In this document: piece by piece, positions 54,557-63,067 of the stretch
Layout: each line of letters opens with the position of its first letter
Position numbering within the stretch: the first letter of the stretch is position 1
Assembly (NCBI RefSeq): GCF_002289565.1
Contig: NZ_NTFY01000082.1
Span: 1-64,000, forward strand
Origin: Rhodopirellula sp. SM50
GTDB taxonomy: Bacteria > Planctomycetota > Planctomycetia > Pirellulales > Pirellulaceae
Direction of reading: 5' to 3'
Length of the DNA: 64,000 bases
Notes under the pieces: generated by a model
What the model saw: only the letters and a program-made list of their open reading frames with translations
Told to the model about the DNA's origin: nothing
The model's database searches: none
Position numbers and translations under genes: made by a program

Positions 54557-54746
54557 TCGGCAACGCCGCTTACGGGTTCTTTTCCCTTACAGGCGTTCCT
54601 CGTTTTGCCCTGAGCAAGCGATGCTCCGCTGGAGTAGCTTCGTCAACCCGCAGACTCTTCCAAATCTCCTGCCAATGAGTGGTTTGGGTTGAGCTGATTG
54701 AGCCGATCGATCAAACGTTTCCGCTTGTTCGGCCGATAGGTGATGT

Positions 54747-57383
54747 ATGGACGAACGTGATGCGGCAATGCAAGCATTCTGGAAACGGAAAGACATCGGG
54801 CGTCGATCCGAACGTCTGAGACATTGGAAGCTCGACAATCGGCGTCATGGTGCGCTCGCCAAACTCGGCATGTTCGTGTTGGGATGCATCGTTTCAGTAG
54901 CCGGTTGCGCCCGGTCACAGTACCGCCAAGCTGCCGATTCCGAAGCGTACTGTCTGGTCGAGAGCCGTGAAACGGATCCCCGTTGGGTGATTCCCGACCG
55001 CGCGGTCGAACCGGCCCGCAACTCACGGATGTATCTGGCCAACGAGAGGGACTGCGGCCCCAAGCCGCCGGACGATCTTGCCGCGCAGCGATACATGACA
55101 CAGCCGGATTGCAAACCGGTCGCCTACTACGACCAGTTTCCGACGCGTCTCCATGTGGAGAATCCGATCTGGCTGGATGATCTGCCGCGAAACGAAGTCG
55201 GCAGTGTGAAGCTGACGCAACCACTGGCCGTCGATCTGGCATTGCTGCACAGCCGCGACTATCAAACGGAGTTCGAGGGCGTCTATCTGACGGCGTTGGA
55301 ACTTTCAGGCAATCGATTCGAATTTGACTCGCAATGGTTTGGCGGAGTCGGCACGACGTATTCGGCCAACGGATCCGACCTCGGCGGTGACCGTATCCTG
55401 GCTCTTTCGGATCGCCTGGGATTCAGTCGCAACTTTGCCGGTGGAGGTCAGTTTGCCACCGAGGTGCTCAACGGCCTGTCATGGAATTTTGGAGCCGGCG
55501 GCGTCCAATCCGGATCGGCGGCGATCATTTCGACCTTCACCCAGCCGTTGTTGCGTGGGGCGTTTCGCCATGTTCGCTTGGAAAGTCTGACTCAAGCGGA
55601 ACGCAACCTGCTGTATCGCGTCCGTGACTTCGCCCGCTTTCGGCGGCAGTTTTACGTGAACTTGACAGAAAGCTATCTGGGCTTGCTGACGCAAAAGCAA
55701 GCGATTCGGAACACCCAAACGAACGTCGAGAACTTGCGACAAAACTTGGAGGAGCACAAGGTCTATGCCGCGCTCAAGGTGGTTTCTCAAGTGCAGGTGG
55801 ATCAGGTTTTCCAGCAATATCAAAATGGTCGTCGCACGCTATTGGCTTCCGAGCAACAGTTGATCACTTCCGAAGATCAATACAAATTCGCGTTGGGGCT
55901 GCCGGCCTGGGTGACCTTCGAAATTGACGAATCTCTGCTGAAACAGTTCGAACTGGTCGATCCGGAATTGATCCAACTGCAGGACGAAGCCCAGCAGCTG
56001 TTCGAGTCGCTGGTTCAATTCCTGCCTCCTTCGAGGGCACCGGCGGAATCACTGCATGATTTCTTCCAGCAGTACAGACAGTTGCGGCAGCGCGTTGCGG
56101 AAATGCTGCCCCGAGTAGAGTCTGATTTCATGAGTTGGCAAGCACGCCTGTCCAGACTCGATCCCTCACGGCTCAGCGAAGACGATCGATTAGACATCGA
56201 ACAGCAAGAACAACTGGCCGAACGAATCCGAGCGACGCTGGCCGATCTACAGACCAGTTTGGGAGATCGGGACCAGTACGATGCACGGTTGAGTCGGCAA
56301 CTGACCGAATACGAAAAGAATCCTCCCCAGACGTCGGAGCAAGAACAGCAAAAGACGCTCGAAGAGATCCTCAAAGGGGTCGAGTCGTTTGACGAAATTA
56401 CGATCGAAGACATTTTGCCCAGCGAAAAGGACGACACCGCGATTCTGGCCTGGAAGGCACTCGAAGAGGCCATCGGAAGCCAGTTGCGAGAAGAGATCGC
56501 GGAACTCTATGTCGCGCAAACTCAAATCAAGTTGTTCTTGATCGACATCGAACCGCTCACCATCGGTTCGGAAAACGCGATCACGTTTGCGCATCAAAAT
56601 CGGCTGGATTTGATGAACGTCAAAGCCACGGTGATGGACGCGTTTCGACGTGTGGAAGTTGCAGCCGACGCCCTGGAAAGCGACTTGGCAGTGACCGGCG
56701 GCGTTGCACTGGGTAGCGATCCCGATTCGAACAGCCCCTTCAAATTGGAATCGGCCAACAACGCGTACACGTTGGGTGTCCAATTCGATGGCCCGCTGAA
56801 TCGGCTCAACGAACGCAACGCCTATCGGGCATCCCAAATCGCCTACCAGCAAGCCAGCCGAGGGCTAATCGCGGCCAAAGACAGCATCGCCAACGAAGTC
56901 CGACAGGTGCTGCGTCGGCTGGAATTGAGCCGGCTGAATTTCCAGATCGCGAGACAACAAGTCGTTGCAGCAACTCGTCTGGTCGACCAAGCCCAGATCG
57001 ATCTTCGCCGAAGTTCTCAGGCGGATTCAAACCTCACGATTGTGCTGCTTCAAGCACTCGAAGGCATGCTGGAGGCGAAAAACAGCCTGATCGTCAACTG
57101 GGTCGATTACCGTGTGCAGAAGATGCGGTTGTTCGAAGCGTTGGAGTTGTTGTACCTGGATGAAAACGGAATGTGGATCAATGAGCAATCCGGGCTACAG
57201 ATGCTGCAGGAATTTCAAGCGATCGACCCCGATTACTTTCCGCCGCAGTGGTTCTCGGCCGCCGCCCCGGACGAACGGTTGAACGACCTGCCCGATCTGC
57301 AATCGGAGTCCCTGCCGCTGCCGTTGCCCGAAGCCGATCCAGAACCGCGGTTGGAAGAAGTCGAGTTGGAACCGGCATTGTAA
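54747..57383 (+). CDS. Outer-membrane efflux protein, TolC family lipoprotein, enlarged
   Basis: 878 residues, nearly twice the usual TolC length. A lipobox is seen in GCIVSVAGCARS (Cys54). TolC-type repeats frame the protein: an N-terminal half with LAVDLALLHSRDYQTEFEGVYL, and a C-terminal half with FAHQNRLDLMNVKATVMDAF, YTLGVQFDGPLNRLNERNAY, and AARQQVVAA-like LNFQIARQQVVAATRLVDQAQ. Between about 410 and 600 is a highly charged helical insertion (QQ/EE-rich), likely a coiled coil. The acidic Leu/Pro/Glu tail (830-878) is not conserved. ATG 54747; starts at 54768 or 54870 are also possible. It is followed by an HlyD adaptor and a MacB-like permease gene. Confidence 0.85.
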   Translation: MDERDAAMQAFWKRKDIGRRSERLRHWKLDNRRHGALAKLGMFVLGCIVSVAGCARSQYRQAADSEAYCLVESRETDPRWVIPDRAVEPARNSRMYLANERDCGPKPPDDLAAQRYMTQPDCKPVAYYDQFPTRLHVENPIWLDDLPRNEVGSVKLTQPLAVDLALLHSRDYQTEFEGVYLTALELSGNRFEFDSQWFGGVGTTYSANGSDLGGDRILALSDRLGFSRNFAGGGQFATEVLNGLSWNFGAGGVQSGSAAIISTFTQPLLRGAFRHVRLESLTQAERNLLYRVRDFARFRRQFYVNLTESYLGLLTQKQAIRNTQTNVENLRQNLEEHKVYAALKVVSQVQVDQVFQQYQNGRRTLLASEQQLITSEDQYKFALGLPAWVTFEIDESLLKQFELVDPELIQLQDEAQQLFESLVQFLPPSRAPAESLHDFFQQYRQLRQRVAEMLPRVESDFMSWQARLSRLDPSRLSEDDRLDIEQQEQLAERIRATLADLQTSLGDRDQYDARLSRQLTEYEKNPPQTSEQEQQKTLEEILKGVESFDEITIEDILPSEKDDTAILAWKALEEAIGSQLREEIAELYVAQTQIKLFLIDIEPLTIGSENAITFAHQNRLDLMNVKATVMDAFRRVEVAADALESDLAVTGGVALGSDPDSNSPFKLESANNAYTLGVQFDGPLNRLNERNAYRASQIAYQQASRGLIAAKDSIANEVRQVLRRLELSRLNFQIARQQVVAATRLVDQAQIDLRRSSQADSNLTIVLLQALEGMLEAKNSLIVNWVDYRVQKMRLFEALELLYLDENGMWINEQSGLQMLQEFQAIDPDYFPPQWFSAAAPDERLNDLPDLQSESLPLPLPEADPEPRLEEVELEPAL

Positions 57384-57609
57384 CGACCTGTCGATTGAAG
57401 CCCGGATGCGTTAGCAACGAACGGAAAATAAGTGGGATAGGCTTCCAGCCTGTCGATGCTGAAATGACAGGCTGGAAGCCTATCCCACTTTAAGAGATCC
57501 GACACTTATATCCCGCTCGTTGCTTAGCACGAGACCGCGTGGCCCCCGTTAACACGCCGAGCGAACCTCATCGCGTCGATTTCGACACATCGAAAAAATC
57601 GACAGGTCG
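57384..57609. repeat. MITE-like element, family A, copy 3, with nested family B
   Basis: Terminal inverted repeats CGACCTGTCGATT (57384-57396) and AATCGACAGGTCG (57597-57609) are perfect 13-bp partners, changed in parallel from the other copies (C-to-T type differences on both ends). The interior has AAGCCCGGATGCGTTAGCAACG and CGTGGCCCCCGTTAACACG, similar to copies 1 and 2, but the family B palindrome (57422-57490) lies inside, splitting it. The element fills most of the TolC-HlyD gap. Confidence 0.82.
57422..57490. repeat. Palindromic element, family B, copy 2 (nested)
   Basis: Left arm 57422-57454 (starts CGGAAAATAAGTGGGATAGG) and right arm 57466-57490 (ends CCTATCCCACTT) form an inverted repeat with at least 23 perfectly paired bases matching the 46503-46597 copy. 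It is inserted inside the family A copy. Confidence 0.88.
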
Positions 57610-57747
57610 GTCACGCCAGGGCGTCTGCAGCAGGTTCCGGGGAAATGTCGCTACAGAGTAATTCGTTTGGTCGGCCCGGATCTTCGGTTAAAATAGGTAG
57701 CCCCCCGCGCTTTCCCCTTTCCCATTCCCGCCGCTCGGTGGTCGACC

Positions 57748-59268
57748 ATGAAGAGATTCCTTCGCGCTGTGACATTCATTGCGGTCCTGTCAGCGATCGC
57801 GTTTGGATTGCTGCACGTCCCGGGATTGTTCGCAACGGTCGATACCGACGCCGAAGCGAGTTCGACGTACGTCGTCCAACGCCGGACCATCGAAGACCGG
57901 GTGGTCGAACGCGGGACGGTGGAGAGTCAAAAAACGGTGTACGGGAAATGTGAGATCCCCGGCCGCAGCAAAATCACCTTCATCGTGCCCGAGGGTTCGG
58001 AGGTCAAAAAAGGTGACAAGGTTGCCGAATTCGAAACCACCGAAATCGATAAGGATATCAAGCAGAAGGAGGTCGAGATCAACGAGGCGAAAGGCACGTT
58101 GGCCGAAGCGGTTCAGTTGCTGTCGATCAAGGAAGATGAAAACGCCACCAACATCGCCGCCGCCAAACTGGCCTTTGACATCGCCAAAATCGATCTGCTG
58201 AAATACGAAAAAGGCGACTTCGAATCCGAAAAGGCCGACTTGAATCGAGCGATCAAGGAAGCCGAGGCCGAACTGGAGAAAGTTCGCGACGAAAAGAACA
58301 ATATCGAAATCCTGGTCAAGAAAGGCTACCGCACGCCACAGCAATTACTGGAATACCAGCTGCGCGAACAGAACTATCAATTCCAGGTCGAACGCGACAA
58401 ACAGAAATTGAAAGTTCTGGTGACCTATGACCGCGAGAAAAAATTGACCGAGTTTCGCGGCAAGGTGGACGAGACGGATCTCAAGTATGCTCGGGCAAAG
58501 AAGACGGCGATGGCCGAGACCGCCAAAGCCAAAGCGGCCATCGCCAACGCGGAAGCCACCGTCAAAATCCTGGAGCAACAACTGGACGAACTCGAAAAAC
58601 TGAAGGAGAAATGCACCTTGATCGCCGAACAGGACGGGACCGTCGCCTACGCCAACGAGCGTTGGTACGACTCCTCCGATCGGATCCGCGAAGGAACCGA
58701 AATGTATTCGGGACGCAACGTCTATTACTTGCCCGACATGACACGGATGCAAGTCAAGGCAAACGTGCACGAATCGGTCGTCGACAAGATCACCAAGGGA
58801 CAAAAAGTCGACATCCGCTTGGACGCGTTTTCCGAGCGCAAGCTCAGCGGCACGGTTTCGAAAGTCGCCGGCATGGCGGCCAGCAGTTACTCAAGCGTGC
58901 AAAACTACGAAACCATCATCGTCATCGACGAGCTTCCCAAAGAACTGGCGATCAAACCCGGCATGACAGCCGCCGTCGATATTCTGGTCGGCACGTACGA
59001 GGACGTCGTGACGGTTCCGGTCGGCGCGATCACGGAGCATTTTGAACGATCCTACGTCTACACGGTCGACGGAAAAACCACCCAACGACGCGCCGTCAAG
59101 ACGGGACGTTCCACACACTCGTTCGTCGAGATCATCGACGGGTTAAAAGAAGGTGAAACGGTGGCACTCGACGCCTACCAGCGTGGCATCGAGGATTTCG
59201 CCGACGTCGAAAATGAAGCGAGCCAGGTTTCCGCGCCCACCTCCGCAGCGTCGGGGCCGCAGGCGTGA
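57748..59268 (+). CDS. Periplasmic adaptor (HlyD/membrane fusion protein)
   Basis: 506 residues. One N-terminal membrane segment (about 7-25), a beta-barrel/lipoyl part (VVERGTVESQKTVYGKCEIPG; FIVPEGSEVKKGDKVAEFE), a long alpha-helical hairpin (about 95-290, heavily Lys/Glu and heptad-like), the returning lipoyl strand (CTLIAEQDGTVAYANE) and the barrel KANVHESVVDKITKGQKVDIRLDAF. Such adaptors connect an inner-membrane transporter with TolC. The TGA overlaps the ATG of the permease by one base. Residue usage is typical of planctomycete MacA-like adaptors. Confidence 0.92.
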   Translation: MKRFLRAVTFIAVLSAIAFGLLHVPGLFATVDTDAEASSTYVVQRRTIEDRVVERGTVESQKTVYGKCEIPGRSKITFIVPEGSEVKKGDKVAEFETTEIDKDIKQKEVEINEAKGTLAEAVQLLSIKEDENATNIAAAKLAFDIAKIDLLKYEKGDFESEKADLNRAIKEAEAELEKVRDEKNNIEILVKKGYRTPQQLLEYQLREQNYQFQVERDKQKLKVLVTYDREKKLTEFRGKVDETDLKYARAKKTAMAETAKAKAAIANAEATVKILEQQLDELEKLKEKCTLIAEQDGTVAYANERWYDSSDRIREGTEMYSGRNVYYLPDMTRMQVKANVHESVVDKITKGQKVDIRLDAFSERKLSGTVSKVAGMAASSYSSVQNYETIIVIDELPKELAIKPGMTAAVDILVGTYEDVVTVPVGAITEHFERSYVYTVDGKTTQRRAVKTGRSTHSFVEIIDGLKEGETVALDAYQRGIEDFADVENEASQVSAPTSAASGPQA

Positions 59269-60554
59269 TGTTCAGTTTTCTGGGACGTTATCGAGCCATC
59301 TTCACCACGTCGCTGCGTGGTGTGCTGATGCACAAGTTGCGCTCGCTGCTGACCGTCCTCGGGTTGGTGTTCGGCGTCGCCAGCGTGATCGTTATGTTGG
59401 CCGTCGCCGAAGGTGCCAGCCGGCAAGCACAAAAACAGATCGAAGCGCTCGGCGTCAGCAACATCATCCTGCGTAGCAAGAAGCCCAGCAGCTCCGAAGC
59501 GGACCTGAATTTTCGTTCCTGGGAGCAAGAATTCGGACTGACCTATGGCGATTTGCGACGCATCGAAGAAACCATCACGGCGGCAACCAATGTGACGCCG
59601 CTGCGTGAGTTTCGCCAAGAAGCCCGTTTAGGGGCGGAGGTGATCGATGCCCGAATCGTTGGCGTGTACCCCAGTTACTTCGAGTCCAATAAAATCAAAA
59701 TCGTGCTCGGTCGACCGATCGAACCGATGGACATGAAAATGAGATCCAACGTCTGTGTGGTCGGTGAAGACATCGCAAAAAAAATCTTCCGCGGCAAATC
59801 GCCGATCAACAAAACCATTCAAGTCGACAATCAGCATTTCTTTCGCGTCGTCGGAGTGCAAGAGTACAAGACGCCATCGGCCGGTGTCGGATCGAGTCTG
59901 TCGGCGGCAAACTTGAACGAAGACATCGTGATACCGCTGACCACCGACCGCAGTCGCATCGGTGACGTCATCACCCGGCGACAACAGGGAAGCTACACGC
60001 GTCAGCGAATCGAGATCAGCCAAATCACGATCGGCGTGATCGACCGCCATCACGTCAAACCGGTTGCCAAGGCACTCGAGGGCCTGTTGGCCAAGTATCA
60101 TCCCAAAGAAGACTATGCGATCACGATTCCGCTGGACTTGCTCGAGCAGGCCCAGGCCACGCAGCGAATCTTTAACTTCGTCCTCGGTGCAACCGCGGCG
60201 ATCTCGTTGCTGGTCGGCGGGATCGGGATCATGAACATCATGTTGGCCAACGTGAGTGAGCGGACGCGTGAGATCGGAATCCGCCGGGCACTCGGTGCGA
60301 AGCAAGCGGACATCGTGTTCCAATTCTTGATTGAAACCGCATCGCTGTCGTTGTTCGGCACCCTGATCGGCGTGATCGTCGGATTAGCCGCACCGGCAAT
60401 GGTCGCGTACCTGTCGGGAATGGAAACCGTTGTCACGTTCTGGTCGGTCGCGATCGCATCGCTGGTGTCGTTGACCGTCGGTATCGGCTTTGGCATCTAC
60501 CCGGCGCGGCAAGCCGCCAAACTCAATCCCATCGAAGCGTTGCGTCACAGTTGA
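59268..60554 (+). CDS. MacB/FtsX-type ABC permease, no ATPase domain
   Basis: 428 residues. TM1 is near residues 20-42 (LRSLLTVLGLVFGVASVIVMLAVAEGA), then a large periplasmic MacB-type domain (about 45-290), and three membrane helices in the C-terminal FtsX domain (ATAAISLLVGGIGIMNIMLANVSERTREIGIRRALGAK; SLFGTLIGVIVGLAAPAMV; VSLTVGIGFGIYPARQAAKLNPIEALRH). The signature RTREIGIRRALGA contacts an ABC ATPase. No ATPase gene is found between 54 and 64 kb, so the subunit must come from elsewhere. ATG 59268 overlaps the TGA of the adaptor. Confidence 0.92.
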   Translation: MFSFLGRYRAIFTTSLRGVLMHKLRSLLTVLGLVFGVASVIVMLAVAEGASRQAQKQIEALGVSNIILRSKKPSSSEADLNFRSWEQEFGLTYGDLRRIEETITAATNVTPLREFRQEARLGAEVIDARIVGVYPSYFESNKIKIVLGRPIEPMDMKMRSNVCVVGEDIAKKIFRGKSPINKTIQVDNQHFFRVVGVQEYKTPSAGVGSSLSAANLNEDIVIPLTTDRSRIGDVITRRQQGSYTRQRIEISQITIGVIDRHHVKPVAKALEGLLAKYHPKEDYAITIPLDLLEQAQATQRIFNFVLGATAAISLLVGGIGIMNIMLANVSERTREIGIRRALGAKQADIVFQFLIETASLSLFGTLIGVIVGLAAPAMVAYLSGMETVVTFWSVAIASLVSLTVGIGFGIYPARQAAKLNPIEALRHS

Positions 60555-60579
60555 ATGGAGCCGCTGCCCCTCCGCCGCG

Positions 60580-62883
60580 TCAACGACTTGCCCGCTGCGA
60601 AGTCACTTCAAAGGGCATCGCGGGCAGGAAGCCATAATCGATACGCCTGGGTTTGGGTGCGGGGTCGGCTTCGGTCGGTTCGGGCGTGAATTCCTTGTAG
60701 ACACTCAACAACAGATTCCCCCGCTCACCCGGCTGAATCTTCTCACCAGACACCTCAAGCTTGATCGCGGCACCCCCGACAGCATCCGGAACGATCGAAG
60801 CAGTGATTCCCTCTGGGGCTTCGTACAGTTCGACATACAATTGATCGACCGGCGTCCGTTGGGCATTGATCATGGCCCGTAACAAGAACGCTCCCTCACG
60901 CGGCAGCTCAATCCCGTCCTCGGGCATGGCGATCTTCAGCGGCATGCCGGCCCCGGGGCGTCCGCTCACCATCACGTTCCAGTTTTCTACCGGAACCAAG
61001 TGGTACCAGATGAACGCTTGCATCATATTCTCCGCGGGAATCGCCGGGCGCACGATTTTGGATCGGCTCCGCAATCGCCTCGGTGCGGCGCCTTCCATCT
61101 GCAGGGTGATCGCTGTCTGACTCGGCTTCTGGGGGACGGTCAGCGTCATCCGAATTTGATCGGATGTTCCAGGGATCATGCCGCCATCGAGACGGAACCC
61201 GGGCGGCGGATCAACGAGTGACAGTTCGATGTCCTGGTCGAAGCCGTCTTTGCGCAGCGCGAACACCCTGATCGGTACGACCTGTCCGGCGCGGGCGATG
61301 ATGCTCGAGGGCACCACGCGGAGCTCATAGTCGGCTTGCGGTGGTCGGAGATGAAGTCGATACCCGAAATCGGGACCGCCATTGCCTTGCGCATCGGTGA
61401 CGGTCAGGTAGTAGTCCGATCGCGAGCCGACCGAAGCCTCCAGGTGCGAATCGGCATGATGGGTCAGCATCGCTTGCGACAGGTCTTTGTAGTCATCATT
61501 GAAAGCGACTTCGTTTCCTTGGGCGTCGGTCAACGTCAACATCGAATCGAGTGGTGATCCGAGACGACGCGCGTGGATTTCGGCGATGATTCGACCGGTG
61601 GCGTTGATCCGATAAACGTCCACGTCACCCGGTTCATCGATTCGGCCATTGACCGTCATGCGCGTGGAGATCTCTTGTGCGGTTTGTCGATCGTTGTTGG
61701 TCGCTTCCTCCATCACTTCCGGCCAATGGTCAATTTGCAACGGAAAACGCACCGCGTGATCGCCTTGGATGGAGGAGTACCAGCGTTGGGGCCGATACTG
61801 CTGGCGCGACATGGTTCGGATCGTCTGCTCCGTTCGCGTCAAGTTCCAGCCTCGCAATTGGATCGTTGATTCCGATTCCACGCGTGCTCCCAGCGGGAAG
61901 ACGCTGGTGACAAACGGTATCTCACCTACCGTGATTCGGTACACAAAGTCCTCGCGGCCACGAAACAGCGCATCGCGGATTTCAAGCGTATAACGGCCGT
62001 CCCGGGGAACTTCAAAATAGAGCAACGGATCTTGGCGGTAATAAAACGAATCGGCGAAACTCACTTCGTCACCGGCTTCGTCGGTCATCCGTACGACCGC
62101 TTGAAACCATCCGGGGACGGCGTCGGCGAGGTAGGGGATCACCTCACGGGCGGCGACGTGAACCACCAGCTTCATCCCTTGTTTGGCTTCCATTCGAAAC
62201 CGATCGACGTCCCCCGGCATGATCTGGCCGTTGATCACCAGCGGAAAACGCCCCGTCACGTCCGTGGCAACTTGATCGTTCGGCTCGAACTCACGCGTCT
62301 CAATCCAGCGATCCACATGGAACCAGATCGGGTTGGAGATCGCATTGTCGCTCAGGAATCGCAACTCCCGCTTTCCCACCGCGGCTTCCAACGACGCGGT
62401 GATCCGTAACGTGACCTCTTCTTCTAGCTGGTCATTCGGTTGACGTTTGGGATCGCGGTCACGCCTGCGATAGATCTCCATCTCGCGGAGTTGTTCCTCG
62501 GTGATCCCGGCGGCCTCGGCGATCTCCTCGTCGGTCGGATTGTTGTTGCTGCCCCGTAAAACGGCCTGTCCCATCAGCCGTTCACGCGTCTCGCGAAACT
62601 TCATGTTCAGGTTGTTGTACTCACCCGCGGTCAGTGGCCTGTACCAGCGGAGAATCTCTACGTTGACGCCCTCGCCGGACACGTAGACTTCGCTGGCATC
62701 CTTCAAGTATTGTCCGCCGACGACGACTTCACAGGTCATCCCACGTTCACATCCGGCCGGAAAGACGTACGCCAGATGCGGAGCTCTGCCGCGGTTTTGC
62801 GCCGGTGCCGGGGCAGACGCCACCGCGAACAAGAACAGCACCGCGCAAAACGCAGACCGTGAAAGCTGGTGTTGATTCATCAT
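60580..62883 (-). CDS. Secreted PPC-like repeat protein
   Basis: 767 residues with a signal peptide (about 6-28, RSAFCAVLFLFAVASAPAPAQ). It is a type common in planctomycetes beside DUF1501/DUF1553 genes. Two PPC-like (pre-peptidase C-terminal) modules have NGQIMPGDVDRFRMEAKQG and NGRIDEPGDVDVYRINATG, each followed by beta-rich segments; a mid region has LTLTDAQGNEVAFNDD. The C-terminal 250 residues are immunoglobulin-like. No enzymatic motif is visible; adhesion or a scaffold is possible. ATG 62883 is chosen since the frame extends upstream into a palindromic repeat; ATG 62880 also fits. Confidence 0.78.
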   Translation of the reverse strand: MMNQHQLSRSAFCAVLFLFAVASAPAPAQNRGRAPHLAYVFPAGCERGMTCEVVVGGQYLKDASEVYVSGEGVNVEILRWYRPLTAGEYNNLNMKFRETRERLMGQAVLRGSNNNPTDEEIAEAAGITEEQLREMEIYRRRDRDPKRQPNDQLEEEVTLRITASLEAAVGKRELRFLSDNAISNPIWFHVDRWIETREFEPNDQVATDVTGRFPLVINGQIMPGDVDRFRMEAKQGMKLVVHVAAREVIPYLADAVPGWFQAVVRMTDEAGDEVSFADSFYYRQDPLLYFEVPRDGRYTLEIRDALFRGREDFVYRITVGEIPFVTSVFPLGARVESESTIQLRGWNLTRTEQTIRTMSRQQYRPQRWYSSIQGDHAVRFPLQIDHWPEVMEEATNNDRQTAQEISTRMTVNGRIDEPGDVDVYRINATGRIIAEIHARRLGSPLDSMLTLTDAQGNEVAFNDDYKDLSQAMLTHHADSHLEASVGSRSDYYLTVTDAQGNGGPDFGYRLHLRPPQADYELRVVPSSIIARAGQVVPIRVFALRKDGFDQDIELSLVDPPPGFRLDGGMIPGTSDQIRMTLTVPQKPSQTAITLQMEGAAPRRLRSRSKIVRPAIPAENMMQAFIWYHLVPVENWNVMVSGRPGAGMPLKIAMPEDGIELPREGAFLLRAMINAQRTPVDQLYVELYEAPEGITASIVPDAVGGAAIKLEVSGEKIQPGERGNLLLSVYKEFTPEPTEADPAPKPRRIDYGFLPAMPFEVTSQRASR

Positions 62884-62935
62884 TGCGTCTCGATCATCAG
62901 GTGGGGTAAGCATCCTGCTTGCCGTTGCAGGTGGA

Positions 62936-63013
62936 GCGGAAAAGGGGTCAGGTACCAAAAACCAAATGGCCCGCAGGGTGCTTCGCATTTTTGGTACCTG
63001 ACCCCTTTTCCGC
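62936..63013. repeat. 26-bp inverted repeat (GGGGTCAGGTACC type)
   Basis: Left arm 62936-62961 (GCGGAAAAGGGGTCAGGTAC plus CAAAAA) and right arm 62988-63013 are perfectly complementary with a 26-base loop. The AAAAGGGGTCAGGTACC motif recurs as part of REP-like palindromes in many bacterial genomes, often with a REP-associated tyrosine transposase (RAYT), but no transposase is in this window. It separates the DUF1501 gene from the PPC-like gene. Confidence 0.88.
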
Positions 63014-63067
63014 GGCACCCCAAGTTTAAAAGTTGACAAAGCACTAGAAGCTTACGCCACTTGTTTG

